Shown here: positions 51,060 to 64,000 of the stretch, in pieces | Numbering within the stretch: position 1 is the stretch's first letter | How the letters are laid out: each line of letters starts with the position of its first letter | Assembly (NCBI GenBank): GCA_900708905.1 | Contig: CAADRB010000001.1 | Coordinates: forward strand, 4,107,929-4,171,928 | Direction of reading: 5' to 3' | DNA length: 64,000 bases | Source: Hymenolepis diminuta | Taxonomy: Eukaryota; Platyhelminthes; Cestoda; Cyclophyllidea; Hymenolepididae | The notes under the pieces: model-generated | Seen by the model: only the letters and a program-made list of their open reading frames with translations | The model's database searches: none | What the model was told of the DNA's origin: nothing | Position numbers and translations under genes: made by a program

Positions 51060-52920
51060 ATGACCTCCCAAATGCGAGAAAACTTTCAAATGCTAAAACA
51101 TATGCCCACTTCAAATATGCTATTTTCTCATTACAATTCTAGTCGACTAATCATAGAGGCTGCAGATGCTTCAAACTGTAGCGTTGGAGTGGTTATCTCT
51201 CATACCTTTCTGATGGTTCAGAAAAAGCCGTCGCTTATTGTTATAACGTAACCAACTAGAAGTCCCAGTAGAAGTTTCGCAGAGCCAGCAATCTAGAAAA
51301 CTCGGTAATATAGGAACTTAACACAGAAGCCAATAACCCACGGCAGAGCACAAGACACGTTATAATCAACATGCGTGTATTCACGAAACTCACTCTCATT
51401 TGGTATCGGCTTAAACAAATAAGTATAATTATCAAGTGTCTTTTGTCAGTGGGAAATAAGGAATGAAATTACATTTTTATTTATAGAAGAAATATTGGGA
51501 GCGGGGGAAAATAATAACTATTTTTCCTAACATTTATGCTTCTCGAACTCTTACTACAGCTGAGAACTACAGAGATTGAAAAGGTGTCTTTTGCCATTAT
51601 TTTCACCGTTAGAAGTTCCATAAATTCCTCTACGGTCGGCATTTGGTACTGCTAACGGATTATAGACTTCTTCGCTAAACTTTCGGATCCGAAGCGTTGG
51701 TCGACCATTCTTCTTGACCAAGATTTCCATAAAGCATATCGGAACACGATCGAATTTAGACAAGTTGATCGTCTTTCTCATTTCATCTAAAATCAGAAAT
51801 GGCCATTACAAATCTGCCTATGGAAGACGATACGCAAAGCGTATTATTTGATGCTTTACGTTATCTTCTATTAACGACAGGTGATATACAAAATGCGACA
51901 GCTAAAGATTCGGTGCTGAAGAGGGTAATGAAATATATCTGTACAGAATTACCAAAATCAAACCAAGTGGATAATCTCCTACAACTTCATAGACGGCGTG
52001 ACAATCTGTTTGTGATTAATGCATGTTTAATGTTCGCAGACTGTGTCTTCATTCCTTCGGCACTCTAGTGAGCTGCATTGCAACAGTTCCATAGTAGTCT
52101 TAAGTTGCAGTCGTACGAAATATATTGAAAGAACGTTTGCATACGAGCCTGAATTGGACAAGGATACCCAAGCCATTATCCATATATGCTCTAAATGCCA
52201 GGAAGCAGCTAAACTTTCCCCATACTAGGAGTCTAGTCCCTGGTCGAAGACTGCAGCTCATGGTCCGCATATGCTTTAATTTCGCTGGATCTGTCAATGG
52301 TTTTATCATGTCGTGGTAGACGAGTACTTAAAGTGGCCCGAAGTTATTTCACTAAAGTTCATCACAATTACTATTTTGATCAATAGTCTGCGCCATATAT
52401 TTACTACTCACGGACTACCAGAGACCATTGTATTCGATAATGGCACCCAATTCTCTTAGGCCTCCCTTGAAGACTTTCACTGGAGTCATAATATCACACA
52501 CGTGCACTCTTAACTATGTCATCCCCATTCAAATGGTCAGACAAAGCATTTCGGTGATACTCTGAAGCGAGCGTTTCAGAAGTCACATGGGTAGGGGCAA
52601 TGGAAGAGATTCTCGACGCGTCCCTTTTACTGTAGCGAACTACTCCTCAACCAGCGTTAAATGACCGTATTCTTATCAAAACTCTTATGTGGCGAAAACC
52701 CAGGACGTCCACGATGCCGTACTTACAAGACATTTGACCTTCCCTAATTTATCTTCATGCGCCAAGAAGACTCTTGCGATCAGTACAGCAATGGCCGAAT
52801 TGCACCTGGGTAGATAGTATTATCAGAACTCAGCGAGGTAGCGTGCTCTATGAAGTGGATACTGATGGCCAAACTTAGATGCGTGATCAAAATCTTCGTC
52901 CCCACAACGCAACACCATCA
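51060..52920 (+). mobile_element. decayed Ty3/gypsy LTR retrotransposon, pol 3' half
   Basis: Plus-strand pieces appear in the order expected for a gypsy pol gene. RNase H comes first (ADASNCSVGVVISH, 51.15 kb; FHKFLYGRH, 51.6 kb). The RNase H-integrase linker and integrase zinc region follow (51.8-52.2 kb, ending in CSKCQEAAKL). Next is the integrase core (VVVDEYLKWPEV, GLPETIVFDNGTQFS, HPHSNGQ, 52.3-52.55 kb) and the C-terminal end (RGSVLYEVDTDGQT, to about 52.9 kb). Stops and frameshifts occur throughout, so it is dead. Reverse transcriptase, gag and LTRs were not found. About 290 bases (51,245-51,535) separate two halves of the RNase H and look like an insertion. Confidence 0.85.
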
Positions 52921-52929
52921 TCAAAACTG

Positions 52930-54930
52930 AAAATGAATCTTCTGGGTATCATTTTAGATGTTTTTGATCTACTATCGCTTGGAAATAATGAAACTTCGGA
53001 ATTGAGGCTATTTTGAGGGCTAATAAGTTCATAACAGTTTTCATCTGCATTTTCATAATCGCATGTTTCACAAAATTTATTCGCTCTTTTCTAAAAGTTG
53101 AAGAAGTCTTTCATGCTGAACTGACCGAATTTTATAGGTTGAATGATTAAGCTACTTTTATCATCTGAATTACACGGTGGCGGACATAATTACAGACATA
53201 TACCGAGATATGCAAACAATTTAGAATAAAATTGTGGAACCTAGAAGTTGTAATATTTTAAGCGTACATTGCTTTCTGAATGCTATTTTTTCATGGTTTT
53301 TTGTCAAAACGTATTAATTCTCAACGATTATTCCAAATTTGCAAATATAAATACTGACATTTAACAAGCTTGTAAATTTCCACAAAACTTGCTAAAATGT
53401 ATTAAGCAAATTAGATCTTTAATTCGCTTTTAAAATGGGACTAAATGTGGATTATTTCGAAAGAATAAACCCAATAATTTGAGCAAGGAAATTCCAAAGG
53501 TATCTTAAATTCTACTAGTCGATTTATTCCTACTTAGTATTATGTAACGGAAAATTTTGCAAATTTTTTTAAGGTGTCATTTAGAATTTTGCAGCTGACA
53601 TCAGAAGAGCACTCTTGTATAACTAGCCTCCAAAACTGGCTAGACTCTATCCGAAATAGCAGGAACACAGAAGGTATCGCGTGGAGAGTTTAGTGCAAAA
53701 ATGCTTAGTAAATAAATGCACGCTGCACGAATATTAATCGCTAATAAGATGAAAGTCCTCTGCGCCCACGCCGCGCTTCCTCTATACGCGATCGGTAGTA
53801 TGTGGGCACTTTTCAGAATGTTCTAGCGGCCGAGGTTCCTTTAATCATCCTTGGTGGCGTTGTAAACTCCAGAAGTTAGGTGAATGAAAATAAGCAAGTA
53901 GTAAATCTTATTTAAAATTGTATTATTCCGTATTTTACATTCAAATTCACAATATCTTGACAAATTTTATTATTTGTTATATAATAAAACAGTCTCTGAA
54001 TTAATGCTAATTAAGATAAATTAGCCTGTACAGGTCCATGTATTTGTAAATTTTTTCTATTGAAAAAATTGCAAAAAGTACTTTTAATCTGAATGGAGAT
54101 TCTTACTTTGATAATGTATATGATAAGTAGCACAGAATTTAGAATCTTAGTATTTTCAATGGATTTTGTTCATATAAGTTTTAGATTGATTCAGCCGTTA
54201 TGTCAGGAACTATCGTCAAAAGTATCATTTATATTAACGCTATCGCTTTAACATTCTCGGTTTGGCGCAGGCTAACATTTTTTCAACAAGACGCTAAATA
54301 TGCTTTTGATGATAATACAAGCCGTTAGGACAATGAAGTGGAATGCTGTTGATTTCTTTTATGACTAATAAATAGATAACATAATTACATACGAAAGCTT
54401 CGAAACAATCAAAGACATCTTGGGCATCAAAAATGCTACTGGTTCAAGGAATCTTATATATCATCAAATATAAAATATACCAGATTATCTCTCGAGTATA
54501 CTTCATCATCCACTTGTTTATTTAATATACACTCAAGCCTACAATTTTACTCAGATATATTCCGCATTGTTGACGAGAAAACCCATTTCTGAGGTAAGAT
54601 TAAAAGATGTTTCAAAGATGTTAATTCATTCTAACCGCCCATAAATGTTGATGTCTTTCGCTATCTAGCGCTGTCCAAGAAAATTTGTCATCCTGATAAC
54701 ACTTCTAGTCGAAGTGCTAATTTGATTATTCTTGTTAGATCAGTACTAAGCGTTTCGATAGAAGAAATGAATTTTAAAGCCTCTACTCAATTCTACAATC
54801 GCTAAAGAGATATTGAGAGATAATTTGTATATTGGTTTAGTAATCTTGTTAGGACGCTTGGTGTTACACATTAACGGTATGTTTATCGGGTAGGACATCA
54901 AGTTAATATTAACGAATAATCAGAAGGAAA
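52930..54930. other. intergenic DNA downstream of the gypsy remnant
   Basis: No coding evidence. A short GC-rich block (about 53,750-53,880) stands out and could be a remnant of a retroelement end, but no matching repeat was found near the element's left side. Confidence 0.4.
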
Positions 54931-54934
54931 AAAA

Positions 54935-55420
54935 ATGATACAACATGAAGAATTAACTAAGAGACTTGGAGAAGAGCTTTTAGAGTACAATGACGTGCAA
55001 ATTGGAGATTTCGATCGCACTTATTGCAATCAATCAACTAAAACGACTGAAATATTTCAATAGATAGGGACATTCTATCACTTATCTCACTTGATAGAAA
55101 GTTTTCTTGATAAGCATATACCCATTTCTATGAAGGAAATATTAAAAGCCATAACAAGATTTACGAGATTCAAAGAAACATTCATACAACTGATTTCCAC
55201 AAGAAACACTAAGGTTTACAGATTTTTTAAAGTGAAACTTATTGGTTTTCTGCTGATAAAGGCGGAATTCCGTTAATTCATTATCCCACTTACGATAACG
55301 GATATTCTATCGGAATTCTTTTCACCAAACTAACAGGTGCTGAAGACTCATTTACTGGATTGGATATTTATAACATTGTCATTCGTTTGACTCCCTTTTG
55401 TCAATTTACTTTGACCTAAT
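54935..55420 (+). pseudogene. beta-1,3-galactosyltransferase-like (GT31) pseudogene
   Basis: The frame starting at 54935 reads like the start of a GT31 catalytic domain (EELLEYNDVQIGDFDRTYCN; compare the family's D-I-x-x-DF-DTY-NLT-KT). It has a TAG at 55061 where the family has Trp, and continues in the same frame (SFLDKHIPISMKEILKAI), with LDKH in place of the metal-binding DDD. After NTKVYRFFKVKL a frameshift near 55255 leads into GGIPLIHYPTYDNGYSIG and LDIYNIVI, which fits the YPPY-GGAY and D-D-V-x-x-G-I blocks. Cytosolic tail, membrane anchor and upstream sequence are missing. Such enzymes elongate glycans in the Golgi. Stop, frameshift and lost DDD indicate a dead copy. Confidence 0.6.
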
Positions 55421-55429
55421 CTATTATAA

Positions 55430-57073
55430 CATCATTTTATTTATTATTTTAATATTTATAATCATGAGGATACTCTATTTAAAATTCGGTTATTTGATTT
55501 GTTTTAAGGACTTTGATCTTAAACTAAAACAACCAAAGTTAATCAATGCGCAAATCAAAGGCGACATTGCATACTCTAACTTCAAAGGCGATTTTCCATA
55601 AATCAGTCGATGTGTACGTGCGAAAGATGCTAATTTTTGTTACATATAATCATTAAAAATCTGTGTTAATTAAAAAATATTCTTTTAGGAATTAATGGAC
55701 CATTATAATAAAAAAGTATATTGTATGAATTAACTCAAATTTCCCAGTAATTATCATAAACCTTTCTTATCTTTTACATTTTCCTTAATCCTTGATGTCG
55801 AATTCAATTTACTTTGTATGACATCACCAAGGGTAAATATTTGTTTGTTGGGATTACTATCTGTAGTATGAATAACAATAAAAATGGAAAGAAAATTTTT
55901 TAAATGTTTGAATATGAAACCTAAAAAAGTCACATAAAATTGAAAATTCAATTTCTGGACTGTTCTCACAATAGTCATGTGATGGATAGAATCTACGCCG
56001 TCAAGTAATAAAGTCAACACCAATTATAAGATTTCGACATTGAAAGGTAATTCATTTTTTTTCGAGAAACTTAAGGCAGTTAAATCAGAGAAGGCCTAGT
56101 AAAATCTTAATGAATGTTGATTTTCTTGTGGTTTCACATGGGCATATTTTGAGCCAGTTCTAATTTTTCCGGAAACAGGAGAATGTGTATATCTATCGCT
56201 GAATATTTATATCCACGATGCTTATCACCTTTTCCCGGCTGCAGATGAGTTAAGTTGCCATCCGCAGTACCGGTCTATTTTTATTTAATCTGAATTTCAT
56301 GAAAAATGCAGTCTAAATTATTTGAGGTAATTTTAGATAGAATTTCCAACTCATTTTTCTCTTCATGATCGTGCCTTTCACTAACTTGGATGTATGGATA
56401 CACACCCAGCCTAATATCTGGGACTTTCAGCATTTACCTGCAAGTGTTCCCTTTACCGTTCATTGAAGTGCAAATTATCTGACATGCAAGCCATCAAAAG
56501 TGTTTCCACTATATAAATGGTAGTAAACCAGATAGTAACCTGTCGAAAGTTGGCAGACTCCTTTGTCCATCTTTCCTTTTTCATGCTCTTTATACCCCTT
56601 CATTCTTTATTGCTTTATACGTAATTTGTCCAATACTCACTTCTCCCCCATTCCTACAGATATGACAACGCCCTGTAGGCGGTTATTCTGGATAAAAGAT
56701 TGATTAGGTCCTGCTCTCTATGCTTCTTCATTGACTAATACGACTACTTAAGCGCCTCTTAGACATAATGGGTATTAATTCCGTGACATTAGACCCACCT
56801 GATAGGTACATACTCGAATGGGCTATAAATGCAAGTTCTTGTTCTCCTATTTTCACATTCGAAAGAATTTTATGAATTGGTAATAGGTAATCTTAACCAT
56901 TCTATATTCGTCTATGAGATTCCCTAATAATTTGTATTCTTTTATAACAGATTAGAGGCCAAACAATATTAAAAGCTGATAAACAAAAATTATTCATTTG
57001 CGGAGCAATATTATCTAAATCGGAAAAGATCATTCACATCCAAGAGAACGGCTTGCTAATGACATCAGATCCT
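55430..57073. other. intergenic DNA
   Basis: No gene recognised. The minus-strand frame at 55.75-56.02 kb has no domain and AT-driven composition. The FAAH-like gene ends at the right margin. Confidence 0.5.
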
Positions 57074-60000
57074 TCAGGCGATTGGCGCTTTCTTAGCCTT
57101 TTCAAGTTCTTGCATTGCATAAAGACACAACTCATCCTGCCATGGTAAAGACATGAACTGTATAGGAATTGGCAGACCCTCTGTTCCTTCTTGAAGCTAA
57201 AAATGTTATAGGGAAATTAAGTCAAGATAGTTAATACTCGGTGAATAAAGGATGCTTATTAGCCTTGAAATGGTGGTCAATGTGCATATCCGCCAAATCA
57301 AAGATCAAAGACTTCATTGGTGCACATCCAGAGAATATAATTGTCCGAAGTGTTGCGCAATAAAGTGGTTAAAGTGACCTACGAAGTTGGAAATTAGGGG
57401 GGAGGGGGAGGTGTAGTGTCCATCGGTGCACACTCAGTCAGAGGATTTCTGGCTAACGAAATCCCATGATCCCACCGTTACCCTAGATAGGTGTTAAAAA
57501 ACGCTTCCTTAAATGAGCTTGAGGATTATTGTGACAATGACATTTATTCCTTGATTGATATCTATCAACCAGTTTCACATTGCAATTATGCTACAACACA
57601 GGCGTATGATTATCAGACATGTCATTTTTTCTCTCATTTAAGCAACTCTAAGTTAGGAAGCTGACTTGTATTGTTCAGTAGCTCATAGGCACTATTAGAG
57701 TACAAGGTACAACATTTCACAGATGCTTTTTTCATGGAAACTGTCTGGTGCTGACAACTGGCTAATGAATCTAAGCAGGACTGATGAATAGACCTGTCAT
57801 TGATCTGGGGGTAATAAAGGTTGAAACGAGAGAACCTCTATGGATAATTTGTATGTAGTTACTTTATTTAAAGTTAAATTTGAAATTACTTCAACAAGTT
57901 ACAATTAGGCAATTTAGAAGAGATAGGCGACACTATCAGTAATTATTAATAGATCTACTCTCTCTGCCTATTAACCGCATTAAAGTAATCTGTGTAATAA
58001 TACGGAATGGAAAGTAAAGATTAAAAACTTAGTTCAAACGCATTCCATTAGTAGATGTTCAGGAGAAATTTTTTGCCTGAGGTTCTTCAAGAATAGTCCC
58101 CATGTAAGCAGAGCTCTCGGCTACCTCCTGTCTGGGCATAAAATTTTCGCATAAAAAAAGACTTATCAGGAGCTGATTATTAGTGAGCTATGCTATGTTA
58201 AAATCATAATAATAATCGTCCTACTGACCTAGTGATTAGAAGAGAATCTCGCTGGTTTATATAAATAGCGGCTCTGTAACTTCAAAGATGAGAATAGTGC
58301 AACCACACAAATCTTCGTACATAGAAAATTCGGGTGTCCGCTTTCTTCCAACATTAATATTACTTTGAACTGGATCGCAGAATAAGATAATAAATAATCC
58401 GCTTGGAAACTATCATCTGCTATAATTCGCCTTGAGAGTTAAGCTCTAAACAACTGATGCTATGTAGAAATCATGGTTTCAATACTGAAATTCCTTACTT
58501 CACCTTTCTCTGCCCCTCAATAACTATTCAACAACATATTTTCTGTCCAAAATTATATCTCCGATACGACATTTTATTCAAATGGACCAAAAATCAAGAG
58601 TCATTACAACGATAGATAAAATACGATCGAACCGGCGATACAATATTCCAACCTAGGCAGTCCAAATGTTTCAATTATATATTACACGATTTTAGAGACG
58701 CACATACAAGTACGTGGATAGCAGGATCCAGATGCAAAGTGCTTTGTTTGGAACAAACCAAATCAACTTCCAATTGGTCAAATCAGGCGAATTAATACAT
58801 GATGTGTGTACAATAAAGAGAACACTTAATTCCTTAAAATTTCCGGTTCGTATTAACTTATAGCAAGATAAACTCTAGCTTAAGGAGAGAACAAGGCAGG
58901 AATCCACTTAAGCTATATTTCCTCCTAACTGCACAAACTCAGCTACGACAAGGCTGATATTAAAAAATTTATTTTGAGAGAACAAAAGGTAGGTAACAGT
59001 CTTGTAACCAGTAAGCAGAAAATATGATTGAGAGTAAAGCTAAAGTATGCGACAGAGAAAATCGGTAGACCACTTAAAGACCAAAAGACGAGTCATACGC
59101 AGGAAGAAGTGAAAGAAAACTGGTGAAATCTATAAGCAAACACAGATAACAGATAGTGTAGATGAGGAATAAAAAGTTATAACAAGAGTGAAATAAGTCA
59201 ACTTTTCATCGTTCAAGCTATCGAAATGGAAAGCTGTTTATCCCCAATCCTAATTTTTACCAAAAAAATATACTTACCGGAAGCATAGCACGATGGAGAG
59301 GTGAAAGATTGCCATACCCGGAGTAGAAATTTTCCTCTTCATTATCCATTGCCTCTTTGATTACTCTTCCTTCCACAGCCTCCCTCAACACTTCAATATC
59401 CCGTTTGTCTACAACACAACCTGAAGGCATAGTACCAGCAGGAATGGCGAGGGTATTTGCCAGGTTCTGAAATGCCAACATTCCGGTGGTTGAATAGGGT
59501 GGAAGTATTGGGAGGGCTACAGCAAAACCCGCAACTGGACACAGTATAACATCAATTGACTGAGTGGAAAGACTATCCACTACTCTATTCCGGAATTCTT
59601 TGAGCACCATGATATGAAACTCCAGCTCTTCCATAGTGGTAAAGCCACGGATAGAATTCAAAACTACCAGACCCTCCCAATTACCAGTCTATAAAAGAAA
59701 AAGTATTAATCTGCTTAGTTAGTATTTGAGTTATTATGAAGAATGTATTTATATACCCTACCCAACGCATTTTGGCCCGAAGCCATAGACGACGGTACCA
59801 AGGTGCAATAGATAATCCGTAGATTCCTTGTATGCATGGATCAACCTTGTCATTTGCAAGAAGGGTCTTTAAAAACGCGCAACCGTCACAGAAAATGCTC
59901 TTTAGGAAGAGTTCCAAATACGCTTTCACTTTGAAAGGCGGAGTCCATTCAATGAGCTGTATCACGTAAGAAAGACATAGGTTAAAAATTGTTTAAGGAA

Positions 60001-62107
60001 CGTTAACTGACTGTTCTATTGCTTTGCAGACAGAAGTCTTATAAACATATGTAATTTCAGAAATTCACTTTCTACAGCTCTGAAATGAATTAAAAAACTT
60101 TGTTAAATTTATAATTAAGAATATGAAAGCTAATGTAAGCCTTTGTCCTTGAAAAGGCGACATAAGGTGCTGTTGTTTATTAAACAGACTTCAAAGCTAA
60201 CGCCCTGATATATTGAATGCCGAAATTTCCAATACAATGAGGCAATAAACAGAATTCAAGTTCTGATGAAATAGATATCTTGTATAAAATATTAAGTGTT
60301 CAAACAAGATATCTGCCCATATTTCCTAGTCGATATTGTAATATACAAGAAGGTTTGATGACAAATTACGGATTAGGCCTTTCAGGGAATCACTAATTTT
60401 AACAGAAAATGGCGATCAAAATTTGGACCAGGCTTAAATAAAACTAGATAAAGTAGCATATCATGAGTTTTACGCAAATTTAATGGAAGATCAATAACAA
60501 TTTAAAATATTTTAGGGTTAAATAGGATACGTTTTGAATCGCCAAACAAGAGAAGATCATGATGAAGTTTAATCTGTCGGTCACCAGTTTACAAAGGATC
60601 ATCTTTCCTTCTGTCAATACGTTAAGTCCCGTCCTTTTAAAGGCTCCAACCAAACATGTACGGACGAGTTGAAGTTCAAAAATTTACATCGTTCATGTGA
60701 AAGTATATTCCTCATAATTGAGTTCAGCTATCCTACTTCCAACAAAACATCCTCACTCTTTTAAAATACACTTCCTTCTGTCCTACTATAAACATCAAGA
60801 GAAGTGTGTACAAAATTAAACGGGCATTCTCTGTACTTCGGTCCCCTTCTTTGGGCCTTTTGAATCGTTTAATTGAAGATTAGCTTAGTCAAGAGCATCT
60901 GGTATTCTTCGTCAGAGGATAAAATAGCCTTAATTTTATTCTTGAGCTGTAGCGAGGTATGGGAGATTGTGGTGATGAAATTACAATGAAAACCAGAGAC
61001 AAAGCTTATGTTACACATTTGTAGTTAATACCTCCCTTAAGTAACATGAATGCCTTCTAGGGATCAAGAGAAGAAGCAAATCTAGATGCGATTTAGTAAA
61101 AATGTATCATGATTTATTAAACTTAACCATAGCCATCATACTCAAGATCACAAATAACTGGGAAACGACTTGGTTGACTAGGAACATATGGGCAAATCGG
61201 CACGGTATACCTGAAATCCACTTGACAATAGCTAGAACCTTTAGCACTGCACTCGTCACGCACCAATTAATTTCGACGAGTCTGCCGCTGATTATGAGAA
61301 TCTCATGCAATATCTTGCTGCGTCCTACCACATAATCAGCAACATTCCCTGTGATATCCAGACACCTGTAGTCAGGACATAAGAACTCTGACGTTTGTAA
61401 TCGTCTATCGCAATTGTAACTGAATGCAATATTTTATGATGTGGGCTAGACGTCTAGACGTATTCTTTCTCGAGCCTTCAAGCACTTTTACATATAGTTC
61501 CTAATAAGTTATATCTTCTTCCATAATGTTCATTCCTATTAACCACCTGTGATTCCAATGCACTAGATCCTTTTATTAAGTCCCGGCAACACCTAATTTA
61601 ATTTATCTAATATCGAATTCACACTACTTTTAGAATAAGACATGTTCAGGCTTGTTCTCCCGGCTTCTCGTATGCAAGATACTTCAAGACCGTAAATGTT
61701 AGATCTTGTGATAAATTATCACTACACATTTTGAGGGAATAAGAATTTGAGAAAGAAGCGCCATACTTCATGTCCACGCGAGGCAAGTCTGTCACGTGTT
61801 TCAAGTAGAGCACGTCGTACAGCCGGAACAGGCACGAGTTTATCGAATTGTAGAAAGTAGCCAATCCGGAGGCGTCGGTCATTCGGAATCTACCAATGAG
61901 AAAATAGCATGTAAGTTACCAGACAAAAGATTGTAGATGAGATAATTTTATAGCATCTGAGAGGGAGAAGAGGCTTGACTACCTGTTTATAAAGGAGGGG
62001 CGGTGTGTAGGGATCAAGTTTGTGTGAAAGAGGCGAATTGATTATCAACTCCATCACAAACTGGCAGGATGCTGCGTCACGACAAATTGGACCCCAACAT
62101 GGTACAA
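57074..62107 (-). CDS. FAAH: fatty-acid amide hydrolase, 3' five exons (5' part outside)
   Basis: Five exons join in phase: 61983-62107, 61767-61889, 59762-59956, 59278-59688 and 57074-57196 (TGA), about 325 codons. They align with the C-terminal half of animal FAAH: GPICRDAASC, LDPYTPPLL, RRLRIGYF...VPAVRRALLET, RGHELIEWTPPF, KVDPCIQGIYG, STQSIDVILCPV, NLANTLAIPAGTMPSGCV, and GLPIPIQFMSLPWQDELCL near the end. FAAH is a membrane-bound amidase-signature serine hydrolase that cleaves anandamide and other fatty-acid amides. The Ser-Ser-Lys triad and the GGSSGGE motif lie in the missing N-terminal part, so activity cannot be judged. The frame of exon 61767-61889 differs from the longest open frame there. 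Introns are 93 bp, 1.8 kb, 73 bp and 2.1 kb. Confidence 0.92.
57397..57412 (+). other. G-rich tract in FAAH intron
   Basis: G6, A, G5, A, GG in the 2.1-kb intron; on the transcribed RNA it is a C-rich tract. Confidence 0.5.
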
Positions 62108-64000
62108 CTAAAAAAGAACTTGGAGTTTTAATTTAGATCAGAAAGTGAAATATCGGTAAATAACTATTAGTCAAATGTGGATGAATCCATAAAGAAACTG
62201 TATGAAAATAGCAACTGTCCGATAATGTCGAGAATCTGCAGAATTTAGAATACTACTTTAAGGATGTAATAACATCCATGAACCACGAAATCAGACTATT
62301 AAATTTAACTGTATATCTTATGATAATTTGGACAACCAAATTATGATAGCAAACAGACGATTTTGACGCAGACGACAGGGTTCTTCGATGATGTGACTCT
62401 TCGTACAGTCACACCATATCTTGCGGTACCATGAGGCCTGGTACTTCAACTCGAAATGACATTGAAGTCATTAACTACGTTTCTTGACAAGCAAAAGGGA
62501 CAAGTAGCATAATCGAAACTTTGACTTGGAAGTTAAAGTGCCCCGACATTTGTCCAGTCACTCATGATCCGTAGCAGACAGTTCGTCCAGGGTTCTACGA
62601 GATGTAACTCCGAAAAATAAAAACTCTATGTCAAGAGATATCACCGTTCGAACGGACAGATATCTAAACGGGTGTCGATCATCACGCCGAGACACCGACA
62701 ACGAGACATGTCTGACGTCAACAAAGAAATACTTTGTATATGAACCTAATTTACTTATAAATAAATTGGGGGTGGCTTGTCAGCCACTTCCGAACTGATC
62801 CGGCGACATGAGTGACTTGACTTATTCCATCTATTCGGTCGATGTGGTTTCGACAGACCCTCTCAAAGTTATGACACAAATACTTCCAGAATTTAAATAA
62901 AGTATGATTCTTAATGTCGTGACTTTATTGCTTATTTATTCATGACATCTCCTCCACTCAACGACTTCCAAAAATTAAAACTCGCAAAAATCTACTTGCA
63001 AGATGCTATACTAATATCAATTTAAGGAAATTGAAAGAGCCTTAGCAAGATTAAAGAAGACATGATAGATCATGCTCTTTTTCCCCAAAAATTTCTCGTA
63101 AAACCAAAATAATTTCAATTGAAGTAGTAATTTTACATCCCTAAAATATTCACATATTTGAATGTGCAACAATGTATCATCACCACGATATAATAAGCAA
63201 GTACATAAGTACACGATAAGATCAGTGTGCATATCTCCAAGACCCGACGTGCAAAATTCACGGCTGCAGTTGCTACAATGGAACCATGACCAACTGCAGG
63301 AGAATGCTTGTGTTAAAAGCTTAAGCCTTTTATAATTACATTATTAAAATTTTAAAACAGGGAGTGGGTTCTCCGTCATACTGCAGGTCAGATCACTTTA
63401 TCCTATTTTTTTTTCAATAAAACGTTAACATTTGATTCTTAAACGATTTATCACCTGCTCTACGATAAAACATGCTTCTGGCAGTTAAGACGAGAGCATA
63501 TTCCCTTGCATATTGGCTCATTTGCAATGAAACAATTATTCTCTGATAAATCCTACATCCACTAATAGAGAGAGAGCGGGTATTCAATACAATCTTGTGA
63601 TATTACTATTGATCAGTGAGACTTTGAGACCGTCAGAAATCAAGTTTAAAAATGTTCAATCATCGACCGTCTCTCTTGAAAGAGGTCCAAGCTATCTTAG
63701 TATACGTTTTCAATGACATAATACAATCGCTTTCAAATATACGAAATTTAGTTATGTATCCTAGATTCAACTGAAATAGAGAAAAAAATGTAGGAAAGGG
63801 TGCAGCTCAGAATGTGCAAATCACTCAAATTATAACAGGCGTTTACTAACACGAAAATCGATTCAAGATGAAGCACAAACAGTATTTGATAAAAATTTCT
63901 AGTACAATAGATAAAATAAATAAGCTTAAAATTACCTAAACTCTTTATTATACATTCAAACATAATTTTTTAAAATCTACAGCATTCCTTAATAGATTTC
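62108..64000. other. probable FAAH intron, right edge
   Basis: No further FAAH exon was found, although the amidase-signature core should precede the exon at 62107. Bases about 62,380-62,900 are richer in GC than their flanks and may be old repeat DNA. A perfect hairpin (GTGGCT, loop TGTC, AGCCAC) sits at 62,772-62,787. The frame at 63.0-63.2 kb is not convincing. Confidence 0.45.

Noticed and set aside
61107..61331. Minus-strand frame with an ISGIPCRFAHMF segment resembling an amidase-signature block
   Set aside because: It would be out of order between two later FAAH exons, and other frames there do not support an exon; the similarity is probably chance.
61646..61882. 78-codon minus-strand open frame
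   Set aside because: The real FAAH exon (61767-61889) uses another frame of the same DNA, which matches the family and splices in phase.

Overview
This window looks like nuclear DNA from a parasitic flatworm, with a tapeworm as the best guess and a blood fluke or other trematode not excluded. The case rests on three things. The sequence is AT-rich. Several introns are only 34-40 bp long, crowded at the 5' ends of genes, while 3' introns run to kilobases. There is also a decayed family-31 (beta-1,3-) galactosyltransferase of a type that is expanded in tapeworms. No rRNA, tRNA, CRISPR array or prokaryotic operon was seen. The species call is inference.

Layout. Bases 1-17.6 kb are AT-rich and nearly gene-free, with old repeats and one possible terminal exon near 13.6 kb. 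A complete 12-exon ANKRD13C-type gene lies on the minus strand from 29.0 to 17.7 kb. Its longest intron holds a 1.28-kb Tc1/mariner fossil with recognisable inverted ends, plus a separate decayed open frame. About 2.9 kb upstream, a DNAJB12/DNAJB14-type J-protein gene runs on the plus strand (31.9-35.1 kb, 7 exons). A CLYBL-type citramalyl-CoA lyase gene follows 0.4 kb later on the same strand (35.5-41.7 kb, 4 exons). Next come an intronless 296-codon minus-strand gene I could not identify (43.3-44.2 kb), a decayed coiled-coil fragment (44.4-44.8 kb), and a multi-exon minus-strand gene resembling armadillo/HEAT proteins (47.1-48.5 kb, 5' end unresolved). A broken Ty3/gypsy retrotransposon occupies about 50.85-52.92 kb and a galactosyltransferase pseudogene lies at 54.9-55.4 kb. 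The 3' five exons of a fatty-acid amide hydrolase (FAAH) gene lie on the minus strand (62.1-57.1 kb); its catalytic half should lie beyond the right edge.

Four gene models (ANKRD13C, DNAJB12/14, CLYBL, FAAH 3' part) were assembled by hand by joining exons at GT-AG sites with consistent reading phase and comparing them with remembered family sequences. Their boundaries are precise, but untested by transcripts. Function: two genes act in protein quality control at the endoplasmic reticulum (ANKRD13C, a GPCR chaperone family; DNAJB12/14, membrane-anchored Hsp70 co-chaperones). One acts in mitochondrial C5-dicarboxylate and vitamin B12 housekeeping (CLYBL), and one in lipid-amide breakdown (FAAH). 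Nothing here is clearly a new biological system. The most notable items are the extreme intron-size polarity, a 29-nt microexon, a frame-neutral 36-nt intron, the mariner with both ends, and the unidentified single-exon gene.
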